Below, piece by piece: positions 7,952 to 16,749 of a DNA stretch of 64,000 nt. Within the stretch, counting starts at the first letter, position 1. Every line of letters starts with the position of its first letter. The position numbers were made by a program, and so were the translations under genes. The notes under the pieces were generated by a model. The model saw only the letters and a program-made list of their open reading frames with translations, was not told the DNA's origin and did no database searches. Origin of the DNA: Pseudomonas ceruminis (GTDB taxonomy: Bacteria > Pseudomonadota > Gammaproteobacteria > Pseudomonadales > Pseudomonadaceae); the NCBI RefSeq assembly GCF_021602025.1, contig NZ_BQHW01000027.1, positions 20,714 through 84,713 of the forward strand. Reading direction: 5' to 3'.

Positions 7952-9885
7952 AGCTGATACCGCAAGGCCAGGCTGCTCTGCAGGCGCTGCGCCTGGCGCA
8001 GGGATTCACGCAGGATGCGCCGGTCCAGGTGGTTGAGGCTGTCTGGATCGACCCGGTTGGAGTAGGGCAGGTTGTCGCGCGTCTGGCGCTGGTGCTGCTG
8101 CATGCGGGTTTGCTGAATGAAGTGGTAAGCCTCTTCATATGCCGCGCCATCGAGCGCCTCGATGATGCCTTTGTCGACCAGTTGGCGCAGGCGCTCCAGG
8201 GTGTTGCAGGCGCCGATGCCATGGGCCAGGGCGAGCAGGCGTGCACCATCGACGAAGGGGGTAAGCCCCTGGACCTTGAGGTCGAGGGTGGCAGCTTTGT
8301 CGTTGCCCTGACGGGTCAACACGAACTCGCGCAGGCGGCCAACCGGCGGCCGTTGGCGCAGGGCGTTGTCGGCCATCATGCGCTGGAAGATACGGTTGTC
8401 GGCGACCTGCTCGAGCATCTGTTGACGCAGTTGCTCACACCCTTGTTCGTCGCCCCACACCACGCGCAGGTCGAAGTAGATGCTCGAGCCGAGCAGGTTC
8501 TCCGGGCTGGCTTCGCGAACGAAGCCGGCAAAGCGCTGGGCCCATTCGGTGCGCGAAAGGCAGAGCTCGGGGTTGCCGGCCATGATGTTGCCTTTGCACA
8601 AGGTAAAGCCGCACTGGGCCAGGCACTGATTGATGTACTGCGCCAGAGGCAGCAGCCGTGCGCGAATGGCATCGGCCTCGCTGCCGTCGGCCGCTTCGAA
8701 CAGGATGCCGTTGTCCTGGTCAGTGTGCAGGGTCTGTTCACGGCGGCCTTCGCTGCCGAAGCACAGCCAGGTAAATGGCACGCCAGGGTCACCGCGCTCG
8801 GCCAGCGCCAGTTCGATTACCCGGCAGACAGTGTGGTCGTTGAGCAAGGTGATGATCTGGGTGATCTGGGTCGAGGAAGCGCCATGGGCAAGCATGCGTT
8901 CGACCAACTGGCCGATTTCGCCGCGCAACGATACCAGCGAGTCCAGGCGTGGCGCATGGCGGATGGTACGCGCCAGGTGCACCAGATCGACCCGTTGCAG
9001 GGAAAACAGGTCGCGCTCGGATACCACGCCGCACAGGCGGCGGTTTTCCACCAGGCAGACATGGGCAATGTGCCGTTCGGTCATGGCCATGGCCGCATCG
9101 AAGGCACTGGCACCAGGGCTTAAGTAGAAGGGCTTGGCGGTCATGTGCCGAGCGATGGGCGCGCCCAGGTCGGCATCGGCGGCAGCCACCACCTCACGCA
9201 GGTCACGCAGGGTGAAAATGCCCACCGGATACCGTTGCGGATCGACCACGACAATGCTGCCGACCTGCTGCTCGTGCATCAGCCGCACGGCATCACGCAG
9301 TGGCATGTCTGGGGCGCAGACCACCGGGTGGCGCATGGCCAGTTCGCCCAGGGGAGCATTGAGTGAATATTGTGTGCCGAGGGTTTCTACCGCACGTTGG
9401 CGCACTTGCTGGTTGACTTGATCGAGCAGGCTGCTGACGCCGCGCAGGGCAAAATCTCGAAACACTTCTGACAGGGAGAACAGGCGGATGAACGCCGCCT
9501 TGTTCAGTTGCAGGCAGAACGTGTCTTCGCCGGCCAGGTGTTCGGTGCGGGTGGCGCGTTCGCCAAGCAGGGCTGCCAGGGGGAAGCACTCGCCGCTGGT
9601 GATCTCGAATGTGGTTTCCACACCCGGTTTGACCAGGTGCTGGCGCTCACCGACAACGCGGCCCTGTTTGACGATGTAGAAGTGCTCCACCGGGCCGTCC
9701 GCCGGCTTGATGATGCTTTCGCCGCTGGCATAGAAACGCAGCTGGCACTGTTCCACCAGAAAGGCCAGGTGGCTGTGCTCCATCTGGTTGAACGGGGGGA
9801 AACGCTGCAAAAACTGCAGTGTGCCCTGGATGTTCTGCAGAACAGCGGTTCTGCCCGCCTGGCTGTAGGCGTCCTTTTTGCTCAT
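7948..9885 (-). CDS. cNMP-binding / twin-CBS / DUF294 nucleotidyltransferase-like protein
   Basis: A 645-residue cytosolic multidomain protein. Residues about 20-140 are a cyclic-nucleotide-binding fold (FPPFNQ, FYIVKQGRV, ECFPLAALLGERATRT). Residues about 170-300 hold two CBS motifs (VGSIVVVD..PVGIFTLRDL and IAHVCLVENRRLCGVVSERDL). Residues about 375-480 are the DUF294 nucleotidyltransferase-like domain with GSEGRREQTLHTDQDNG, the metal-binding signature of GlnD-like uridylyltransferases. A helical DUF294 C-terminal region ends the protein. It probably senses a nucleotide ligand and modifies a partner. The coupled exonuclease downstream is the obvious candidate partner, but this is inference. 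Confidence 0.9.
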   Translation of the reverse strand: MSKKDAYSQAGRTAVLQNIQGTLQFLQRFPPFNQMEHSHLAFLVEQCQLRFYASGESIIKPADGPVEHFYIVKQGRVVGERQHLVKPGVETTFEITSGECFPLAALLGERATRTEHLAGEDTFCLQLNKAAFIRLFSLSEVFRDFALRGVSSLLDQVNQQVRQRAVETLGTQYSLNAPLGELAMRHPVVCAPDMPLRDAVRLMHEQQVGSIVVVDPQRYPVGIFTLRDLREVVAAADADLGAPIARHMTAKPFYLSPGASAFDAAMAMTERHIAHVCLVENRRLCGVVSERDLFSLQRVDLVHLARTIRHAPRLDSLVSLRGEIGQLVERMLAHGASSTQITQIITLLNDHTVCRVIELALAERGDPGVPFTWLCFGSEGRREQTLHTDQDNGILFEAADGSEADAIRARLLPLAQYINQCLAQCGFTLCKGNIMAGNPELCLSRTEWAQRFAGFVREASPENLLGSSIYFDLRVVWGDEQGCEQLRQQMLEQVADNRIFQRMMADNALRQRPPVGRLREFVLTRQGNDKAATLDLKVQGLTPFVDGARLLALAHGIGACNTLERLRQLVDKGIIEALDGAAYEEAYHFIQQTRMQQHQRQTRDNLPYSNRVDPDSLNHLDRRILRESLRQAQRLQSSLALRYQL

Positions 9886-9911
9886 GAAACTGACCGTATC
9901 GCTATGCCGAA

Positions 9912-9931
9912 CTATATATATCTATATATAG
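9912..9931. promoter_or_regulatory. AT-only 9-2-9 palindrome between divergent genes
   Basis: CTATATATA and its exact complement are separated by two bases, lying between the DUF294 gene (start 9885) and the divergent response regulator (start 10072). An almost pure TA tract is striking in this GC-rich sequence and could be an operator, a promoter -10 region for either gene, or a DNA-melting site. No known consensus was matched. Confidence 0.45.
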
Positions 9932-10071
9932 GTGCGGCCTTGTTGTTCTCGGCCCCCATGGTCGGCTGGCGGCCGTGCGGTGCCCATTGGACGTAAGTCT
10001 ATGAGCGGTGTGTGATCAATATCGCAAGGTGCGGTCTTACCGGTGAGCAAGATACTTTTGACGAGACGACC

Positions 10072-10515
10072 ATGGCTGAGCATGACGACATCCTGAGTGA
10101 CGCTGAACGCGAGGCATTGGCCGGAGTAAGTGCCCCCATGGCGCCCAAGCCGGTGGTGCTGGTGGTCGATGACAACCCGGTCAATAGCGAGGCGCTGTGC
10201 CTTTACCTGAAGAGTAGGGGCATCGACTGCATGAAGGCCGATGGTGCCCAGGAGGCGATGTTCAAGCTGCATTACGAGCCGCGGATTGCCTTGATGATCA
10301 CCGACCTGCGCATGGAGCCCAAGGATGGCCTGGAGCTGATTCGGCAGGTGCGTGAGTCGGAGCGGGCGGCGTTGTCGATCATCGTGGTGTCGGGCGACAC
10401 CGATGTGAAGGAGGCGGTGGACGTAATGCACCTGGGGGTGGTGGACTTTTTGCTCAAGCCGGTGGATCTGGGGAAGCTGCTGCACTTGGTGAAGAAGGAA
10501 TTGAAGGTCGAATAA
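10072..10515 (+). CDS. single-domain response regulator (CheY-like receiver)
   Basis: A 147-residue protein with a 25-residue leader (MAEHDDILSDAER) and one receiver domain, without an output domain. The acidic pair is Asp33-Asp34 (VVDDNP), the phosphoacceptor is Asp78 (ITDLRM), the switch residue is the Ser of VVSGDTD, and the conserved Lys is Lys129 (LKPVD). All residues needed for phosphorylation are present. I chose the ATG at 10072; a GTG at 10012 would add 20 residues of low quality. No histidine kinase is adjacent, so the partner is elsewhere. It is divergent from the DUF294 gene and convergent with malate synthase. Confidence 0.9.
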   Translation: MAEHDDILSDAEREALAGVSAPMAPKPVVLVVDDNPVNSEALCLYLKSRGIDCMKADGAQEAMFKLHYEPRIALMITDLRMEPKDGLELIRQVRESERAALSIIVVSGDTDVKEAVDVMHLGVVDFLLKPVDLGKLLHLVKKELKVE

Positions 10516-10525
10516 CGGGGGTGGA

Positions 10526-10563
10526 TGCAGCCCTATCACCGGCTTGCTGGCGATAGGGCTGCA
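10526..10563. repeat. 12-bp inverted repeat between convergent genes
   Basis: Arms 10526-10537 and 10552-10563 are perfectly complementary with a 14-base GC-rich loop. The element lies between the response regulator stop and the malate synthase stop. There is no T-run, so it is more likely a REP-type palindrome or an mRNA 3'-end stabiliser than a classical terminator. Confidence 0.65.
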
Positions 10564-10580
10564 GCGCAGCCTCTTACGTA

Positions 10581-12758
10581 TTACAGCCCGTTACGCGCCT
10601 TGAACTCGCGACGGCGGCGGTGCAGCACCGGCTCGGTATACCCGTTCGGCTGCTTGGCACCCTCGATCACCAGCTCCACAGCCGCCTGGAACGCGACGTT
10701 GTCGTCGAAGTTCGGCGCCATCGGACGGTACAGCGCGTCACCGGCGTTCTGCTTGTCGACCACCGCGGCCATGCGCTTGAGGCTTTCCAGCACCTGGTCC
10801 TGGCTGACCACGCCATGGCGCAGCCAGTTGGCCAGCAACTGAGCTGAAATACGCAGGGTGGCGCGGTCTTCCATCAGGCCGACGTCGTTGATGTCCGGCA
10901 CCTTCGAGCACCCTACGCCCTGATCGATCCAGCGCACCACATAGCCAAGGATGCCTTGGGCGTTGTTGTCCAGCTCGTTGCGGATCTCTTCGGGCGACCA
11001 GTGGGTATCGGCAGCCAGCGGAATGCTCAGGATATCGTCCACAGACGCCGGTGTACGTGAAGCCAGCTCGCGCTGACGTGCCTGTACGTCGACCTTGTGG
11101 TAATGCAGGGCGTGCAGGGTGGCGGCGGTTGGCGACGGTACCCAGGCTGTGTTGGCGCCGGCCAGCGGGTGAGCGATCTTCTGCTCGAGCATGGCTGCCA
11201 TCAGGTCTGGCATGGCCCACATGCCCTTGCCGATCTGCGCGCGGCCTTGCAGCCCGGTGGCCAGGCCAACGTCAACGTTGTTGTTCTCGTACGCGCCGAT
11301 CCACTTCTCATTTTTCATGGCGCCTTTGCGTACCACGGCGCCGGCCTCCATAGAGGTGTGGATTTCGTCGCCGGTACGGTCGAGGAAGCCGGTGTTGATG
11401 AACGCAACGCGCTCGGCGGCCGACTTGATGCAGGCCTTGAGGTTGACCGTGGTGCGGCGCTCCTCGTCCATGATGCCGACCTTGACGGTGTTGCGCGGCA
11501 TGCCCAGCAGGTCTTCGACGCGGCTGAAGATCTCGGCGGCGAACGCCACTTCTTCAGGGCCGTGCATCTTCGGCTTGACGATGTACACACTGCCGGTGCG
11601 GGTGTTCTTGCGGCTGGTATTGCCGTTGAGGTTGTGCAGGGCGATCAGGTTGGTGAACAGCCCGTCCTGAATACCTTCAGGGATTTCGTTGCCTTGGGCA
11701 TCGAGGATCGCCGGGTTGGTCATCAGGTGGCCGACGTTGCGCACGAACAGCAGCGAACGGCCATGCAAGGTGACGCTGCCGCCGTTGGGCGCGGCGTATT
11801 CGCGGTCCGGGTTCATGGTGCGGGTGAAGGTCTTGCCACCCTTGCTCACGTTCTCGGCCAGGTCACCTTTCATCAGGCCCAGCCAGTTACGGTAGACGAT
11901 GACCTTGTCGTCGGCATCGACGGCGGCGACCGAGTCTTCGCAGTCCATGATGGTCGTGAGCGCCGATTCCATCAGGATGTCTTTGACACCCGCGGCGTCG
12001 GTGCTGCCAACCGGGGTGCTGGCGTCGACCTGGATCTCGAAATGCAGGCCGTTGTGCTTGAGCAGCACGGCGGTAGGCGCGGCGGCGTCGCCGTGGAAAC
12101 CGATCAGTTGCGCGTCGTCACGCAGGCCGCTGTTGCTGCCGCCCTTGAGGGCGACGATCAGCTTGCCGCCTTCGATGCGATAGCCGGTGGAATCGACGTG
12201 GGAACCGGCCGCCAATGGCGCGGCTTCGTCGAGGAAGGCGCGGGCGAAGGCAATGACCTTGTCACCACGCACCTTGTTGTAACCCTGGCCTTTTTCCGCG
12301 CCGCCTTCATCGCTGATGGCGTCGGTGCCGTACAACGCGTCGTACAGCGAGCCCCAGCGAGCGTTGGCAGCATTGAGGGCGAAGCGGGCGTTCATCACCG
12401 GCACGACCAGTTGCGGGCCAGCCATGTGGGCGATTTCTTCGTCGACATTCTGGGTCGTGGCCTGGAAATCGTCGGCTTGTGGCAGCAGGTAGCCGATTTC
12501 CTGGAGGAAGCTCTTGTAGGCTACGGCGTCATGGGCCTGGCCTTTGCGTGCCTGGTGCCAGGCGTCGATCTTGGCTTGCAGCTCGTCGCGCTTGGCGAGC
12601 AGGGCTTTGTTCTTTGGGGCGAGGTCGTTGATGATCTTCTCGGCACCCGCCCAGAACTGCTCGGCGACGATGCCGGTCCCCGGAATGGCTTCGTTGTTGA
12701 CGAAGTCGAACAGGACCTTGGCGACCTGAAGGCCACCGACTTGAACGTATCCAGTCAT
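10581..12758 (-). CDS. glcB: malate synthase G
   Basis: A 725-residue cytosolic enzyme condensing glyoxylate with acetyl-CoA to malate, in the glyoxylate shunt and glycolate use. The length is the usual one for isoform G when the ATG at 12758 is used; a GAGG ribosome-binding site sits six bases before it. An alternative ATG four codons upstream is less well placed. Family signatures are visible across the protein: the N-terminal [19 protein letters not shown], the [14 protein letters not shown] segment, [31 protein letters not shown], and the C-terminal [17 protein letters not shown] region. It is a monocistronic gene here, flanked by a hairpin downstream and a long non-coding stretch upstream. 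Confidence 0.97.
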   Translation of the reverse strand: MTGYVQVGGLQVAKVLFDFVNNEAIPGTGIVAEQFWAGAEKIINDLAPKNKALLAKRDELQAKIDAWHQARKGQAHDAVAYKSFLQEIGYLLPQADDFQATTQNVDEEIAHMAGPQLVVPVMNARFALNAANARWGSLYDALYGTDAISDEGGAEKGQGYNKVRGDKVIAFARAFLDEAAPLAAGSHVDSTGYRIEGGKLIVALKGGSNSGLRDDAQLIGFHGDAAAPTAVLLKHNGLHFEIQVDASTPVGSTDAAGVKDILMESALTTIMDCEDSVAAVDADDKVIVYRNWLGLMKGDLAENVSKGGKTFTRTMNPDREYAAPNGGSVTLHGRSLLFVRNVGHLMTNPAILDAQGNEIPEGIQDGLFTNLIALHNLNGNTSRKNTRTGSVYIVKPKMHGPEEVAFAAEIFSRVEDLLGMPRNTVKVGIMDEERRTTVNLKACIKSAAERVAFINTGFLDRTGDEIHTSMEAGAVVRKGAMKNEKWIGAYENNNVDVGLATGLQGRAQIGKGMWAMPDLMAAMLEQKIAHPLAGANTAWVPSPTAATLHALHYHKVDVQARQRELASRTPASVDDILSIPLAADTHWSPEEIRNELDNNAQGILGYVVRWIDQGVGCSKVPDINDVGLMEDRATLRISAQLLANWLRHGVVSQDQVLESLKRMAAVVDKQNAGDALYRPMAPNFDDNVAFQAAVELVIEGAKQPNGYTEPVLHRRRREFKARNGL

Positions 12759-13201
12759 TGCTTGCCTCACCTCTGCTCAGCTATTTCGCTTTCGCTCTTC
12801 TGTATTAAGCCTGTAGCGCTTCTCTAAACACGGCACCCGCAATGCGCGAGCGCGGTTGGGTGCGGCTCGCCAGACGGGCTGGCGGGCGGTTGGCGTATTT
12901 TCACAGGCGCCTTGGCAGACATCCAAACGACGTTTTGTAGTCCACGCCGACGCATACTACATGAAGCAGCAGGCAGGTAAACATCAGACTAAAAGCGTCG
13001 CTCTGCGACCGGTTGGTCGCGTAGGGTCATGCTGGGAATGGCTATGTTCGCAAAAAACGAGTGGATTGTTCCAGATAAATCTTGAAACAGTACACGATTA
13101 GTTGTGCGAACTGCCCTGCGGCAGGTTGCCGCGCCTTGCCTATACTGAGTCGACCCCCGTATTTTCGCCGCCGCGGGCGGCTCGACGCAGAGGTAGGGCC
13201 T
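12759..13201. other. non-coding stretch between glcB and gcvR-like gene
   Basis: About 440 bases carrying the divergent promoters of malate synthase (leftwards) and the ACT protein (rightwards). A good -10 hexamer TATACT lies at 13141-13146 for the rightward gene. I see no convincing open frame, RNA gene or inverted repeat in the remainder. Confidence 0.6.
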
Positions 13202-13720
13202 GTGGACCATCTTGTACTGACCGTGATTGCCCCCGACAAGGCTGGCCAGGTTGAACGTATCGCCGAATGCATCGCCGAACATAGCGGCAACTGGCTGGAG
13301 AGCCGTATGTCGCGCATGGCCGGGCAGTTTGCCGGGATCTTGCGGGTGGCGGTGCCGGCGGAGAACTACGATGAACTGGTGAAGGCACTCCAGGCGTTGG
13401 GCCAATACGATATCCGGGTGCTGATTGCCGAGAGCGGAATCGAGCCTTCGTGCACCTGGAAACCGATTGCCATGGAGCTTGTGGGCAATGATCGCCCGGG
13501 GATCGTGCGCGACATCACCCGTTTGCTGGCCGACCAGGGTGTGAACCTGGAGCGTTTCACCACCGAGGTGCGCCCGGCGCCGATGAGCAGCGAGCCGCTG
13601 TTCCATGCCGATGCGCTGCTGGCGCTGCCGTTGACCCTGTCGCTGGATGACCTGCAGCACAAGCTGGAAAGCCTGGCCGATGACCTGATGGTGGAGTTGA
13701 AGCTACGCCCAGAGGATTGA
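13202..13720 (+). CDS. glycine cleavage system regulator-like protein, two ACT domains
   Basis: A 172-residue protein starting at GTG 13202 (reads VDHLVLTVIAPDKAG), preceded by GAGG. It holds two ACT-type ligand-binding domains: residues about 3-75 (LTVIAPDKAGQVERIAE) and about 88-168 (MELVGNDRPGIVRDITRLLAD). This architecture is that of the GcvR family, which binds amino acids and modulates regulators such as GcvA by protein contact rather than by DNA binding. No helix-turn-helix is present. The start codon was chosen because upstream in-frame ATG codons would precede the -10 element. The exact regulatory partner cannot be read from this window. Confidence 0.85.
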   Translation: MDHLVLTVIAPDKAGQVERIAECIAEHSGNWLESRMSRMAGQFAGILRVAVPAENYDELVKALQALGQYDIRVLIAESGIEPSCTWKPIAMELVGNDRPGIVRDITRLLADQGVNLERFTTEVRPAPMSSEPLFHADALLALPLTLSLDDLQHKLESLADDLMVELKLRPED

Positions 13721-13969
13721 GCGGCAACTGCCGGGGGCCGCTTTGGGCCCCCTGCGGGTTATCCCGGTTTAACGGGGACGTCCCTGTGGATAACCTGGGG
13801 GCGTACCTCGCCAGCCCAATACCACCAAGGCCTCCCGCGATTTGGACAAAAAACGTACAGTTATCAGTAGCTTGTGCACAAAGCGCGGGGACGAGGGTGT
13901 GGATAACCTCTGGAGAGGTTCTGCCAGGCCACGAACTGCGTGGCCTGTAGAGTTTTGATCGTTTTTTGA

Positions 13970-14857
13970 TCAGGCACGTTTGCGCAGGTTCAACCAGGCA
14001 TCGACGCTGTAGAGTGCCAGGCCGGCCCAGATACACACGAACGCTACCAGGCTGCTCGAGGACAAGTGCTCATCAAACAGCAGCACGGCCTGCAGCAATA
14101 CCAGGGTCGGTGCCAGGTACTGCAAAAACCCCAGGGTGGTGTAGGGCAAGTGCCGCGCGGCGGCGTTGAAACACACCAGTGGCACCAGGGTAACCGGGCC
14201 GGCCGCCACCAACCACAGCGCTTCGTTGCTGGTGTAGAACGCGCCCTGCGCGCTCACGGCAGAGGGGTGTAGCAACAGCCAGCCAAGCGCCAGCGGCACC
14301 AGCATCCAGGTTTCCACCACCAACCCAGGCAGCGCCGCTACCGGTGCCTGCTTGCGGATCAGGCCATAGAAGCCAAAGCTCAGGGCCAGTACCAGCGATA
14401 CCCAGGGCAGGCTGCCGACCTGCCACACCTGCTGCGCCACCCCGACCGCAGCCATCGCCACCGCGAGCCATTGCAGACGCCGCAGGCGCTCACCCAATAG
14501 CAGCATGCCCAGCAGCACGTTCACCAGGGGGTTGATGTAATAACCCAGGCTGGCCTCGAGCATGCGCCCGTTGTTCACCGACCAGACGTAGGTCAGCCAA
14601 TTCGCGGCGATCAACGTGCCACTCAGGGCCAGAATACCCAGCCGGCGTGGGTTCTCACGTAATTCGCGCCACCAGCCTGGGTGTTTCCAGGCCAGCAGCA
14701 GGAGCGAGCCGAACAGGGCCGACCAGAGCACCCGGTGAACGATGATCTCCACCGCCGGAACGCTTTGAATTGCTTTGAAGTAAAGCGGGAACAGACCCCA
14801 GATGATGTAGGCACTGAGGCCCAGGATGTACCCGCGTTGCGGGTTTGCGGCGTGCAT
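13970..14857 (-). CDS. rarD: RarD-type EamA family transporter
   Basis: A 295-residue inner-membrane protein with ten predicted hydrophobic helices in two EamA repeats. The N-terminus reads GYILGLSAYIIWGLFPLYFK, a typical RarD opening, and VEIIVHRVLWSALFG follows. Substrate of this family is uncertain; the original name comes from chloramphenicol sensitivity and members are treated as drug/metabolite exporters. The C-terminus ends in a positive LRKRA tail. The gene stands alone, between the GcvR-like gene (convergent) and srkA (same strand, 64 bases upstream). Confidence 0.93.
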   Translation of the reverse strand: MHAANPQRGYILGLSAYIIWGLFPLYFKAIQSVPAVEIIVHRVLWSALFGSLLLLAWKHPGWWRELRENPRRLGILALSGTLIAANWLTYVWSVNNGRMLEASLGYYINPLVNVLLGMLLLGERLRRLQWLAVAMAAVGVAQQVWQVGSLPWVSLVLALSFGFYGLIRKQAPVAALPGLVVETWMLVPLALGWLLLHPSAVSAQGAFYTSNEALWLVAAGPVTLVPLVCFNAAARHLPYTTLGFLQYLAPTLVLLQAVLLFDEHLSSSSLVAFVCIWAGLALYSVDAWLNLRKRA

Positions 14858-14921
14858 GCAGAATCCTTGCTTAGGTAACTAAACACAACGACGGCTATTG
14901 TAGACAGACCCTCGTGTGCTT

Positions 14922-15896
14922 CTAGAACAATTTCAGCGGTTGCTCATCGAGTGCGGCGGTCTGCTCGCGCAGGGCAAGGATCTGGTCGCCCCAGTAACGG
15001 GGTTGGCCGAACCAGGGGAAGCTGGGAGGGAAGGCCGGGTCATCCCAACGCCGTGCCAGCCAGGCGCTGTAGTGCAGCTGGCGCAGTGCGCGCAGCGGTT
15101 CGATCAGCGCCAGTTCGCGAGGGTCGAAGTCGTGGAACTCGTTGTAGCCGTCGATCAGTTCGGCCAGTTGCCCCAGGCGTTCCTCGCGGCTGCCGGCAAG
15201 CATCATCCACAGGTCCTGCACCGCCGGGCCCATCCGACAGTCGTCGAGGTCGACGACGTGATAAACCTCGTCGCGGTGCATCAGGTTCCCTGGGTGCAGG
15301 TCGCCGTGAAGGCGAATCTGCTTATGTGGGGTGCGCGCATAGATGTCCTCGACCCGCTTGAGCAGGTCGCGGGCTACGGACTCGAATGCGGGGAGCAGTT
15401 CCCGCGGCACGAAGTTGCCCTCCAGCAGGGTTTGCAGCGAAGCGTGGCCGAAGTTGTCCACAGCCAGCGCTTCGCGGTGTTCGAACGGTCGCGTCGCTGC
15501 AACGGCGTGAAGGCGACCGAGCAACTGCCCGAGGCGGTAGAGCTGGTCGAGGTTGCCAGGTTCCGGGGCGTGACCGCCGCGACGGGGGAACAACGTGAAA
15601 CGAAAGCCCTGATGTTCGAACAGGGTCTGGCCATGGTGCTGCATCGGCGCGACCACCGGGACTTCGCAGTCGGCGAGCTCGGCAGTGAAACGGTGTTCCT
15701 CGAGGATCGCTTCATTGCTCCAACGGCCGGGCCGGTAGAACTTGGCAATCAGCGGCTGCTGGTCTTCGATACCTACCTGATAGACGCGGTTCTCGTAGCT
15801 GTTCAGGGCCAGTACGCGAGCGTCGCTGAGAAAGCCGAGGCTTTCCACGGCGTCGAGCACCAGGTCGGGGGTAAGCGTCGCGAAGGGGTGGGACAT
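14922..15896 (-). CDS. srkA: stress response kinase A (YihE/RdoA family)
   Basis: A 324-residue aminoglycoside-phosphotransferase-fold Ser/Thr kinase, close to the usual 328 residues. The ATG at 15896 has GGAG seven bases before it and gives the family N-terminus MSHPFATLTPDLVLDAVESLG; a longer frame exists but starts within the next gene. The nucleotide loop and Lys are in YEQVGIEDQQPLIAKFYRP-like sequence near residue 50-65. The catalytic loop HGDLHPGN is near residue 197 and the metal-binding DLDD near 213. In enteric bacteria SrkA protects against stress-induced death; dsbA, its common partner, is not in the window. Confidence 0.95.
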   Translation of the reverse strand: MSHPFATLTPDLVLDAVESLGFLSDARVLALNSYENRVYQVGIEDQQPLIAKFYRPGRWSNEAILEEHRFTAELADCEVPVVAPMQHHGQTLFEHQGFRFTLFPRRGGHAPEPGNLDQLYRLGQLLGRLHAVAATRPFEHREALAVDNFGHASLQTLLEGNFVPRELLPAFESVARDLLKRVEDIYARTPHKQIRLHGDLHPGNLMHRDEVYHVVDLDDCRMGPAVQDLWMMLAGSREERLGQLAELIDGYNEFHDFDPRELALIEPLRALRQLHYSAWLARRWDDPAFPPSFPWFGQPRYWGDQILALREQTAALDEQPLKLF

Positions 15897-15958
15897 GAGT
15901 GCTCCGAAATGGGCTGCAAGGGCCAATGGTATCAGTGCCAGCCCTCGCGCGGGGCAGC

Positions 15959-16723
15959 CTATACCGGCACCCCCAGCAATACATTGGAGGGATGGAACTG
16001 AACCCGTATCACGCTTGCAGCAGCGACCGCCTCGCGTGCCAGCCAATCCCTTTCGGCAAACCCACACAGGGTCTGCCCATTCCCCAGCGCCAGCCGTACT
16101 TCACTGGGTTCATTGCCGTCGGCCAGCACCTCTTCGACGGTCGCATCCAGCACATTGCTGCCCGCCGCAGGCTCATCCGCTGCACCCAGCAACTGCACCC
16201 ACCCGGCCTTGAGCAAGGCCACCACCATGGTGCCCAACGTCAGTTCCAGGCGCGCAGTACTGTCGTGGGTGATCAAAGCCTCGATTTCCAGCCCGCCGCC
16301 CAGTGCCAGGCTCACCCGATCATGGCGGCCTTCGCGGCGCAGGCCACTGACCTGCCCTTGCAACTGGTTGCGGGCGCTGGTGCGCAGCATCAGGCGCCCG
16401 AGCAGATCCAGGTCGCTGGACTCTTCGGCCGCTTCCAGAATTTGCGCTTGCAGGGCCTACAGGCGCTGGTACAGGCGCAGCACCCGCTCACCTTCTACCG
16501 ACAGCCGTGCGCCGCCACCACCGCGCCCACCGGTACTGCGTTCGACCAGCGGTTGGCGGGCCAGGTTGTTGAGCTCGTCGATGGCGTCCCAGGCCGCCTT
16601 GTAGCTGATACCGGCCGCCTTGGCGGCACGGGTGATCGAACCTTGCTCGGCGATATGCTGGAGCAGGGCGATGCGTTGGGGCCGACGGGCGATGTGCTGG
16701 GTGAGCAGAGCGGGCAAAGACAT
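15959..16723 (-). pseudogene. modE: modE molybdate regulator split by an in-frame amber codon
   Basis: Read through a single TAG at 16457-16459, this is one continuous 254-codon ModE. Residues about 1-88 are the winged helix-turn-helix domain (RIALLQHIAEQGSITRAAKAAGISYKAAWDAIDELNN, then the GGRGGGGA wing). Residues from about 115 are two molybdate-binding TOBE/Mop domains (RNQLQGQV..HDSTARLELTLG and NVLDATVEEVLADG..). The stop interrupts YQRL-stop-ALQAQILEA in the linker helix, where CAG (Gln) would be one base away (C to T). No frameshift is present. A second product could begin at the ATG at 16390, giving the TOBE domains alone. The modABC transporter genes are not nearby. Either a real nonsense mutation, a sequencing error, or a functional split. 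Confidence 0.85.
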
Positions 16724-16749
16724 GGTGGCGCCTATCTGAGACTGACCCG

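Noticed and set aside
11097-12827. Long plus-strand open frame opposite malate synthase
   Set aside because: Antisense shadow of glcB, with biased composition and no recognisable motif.
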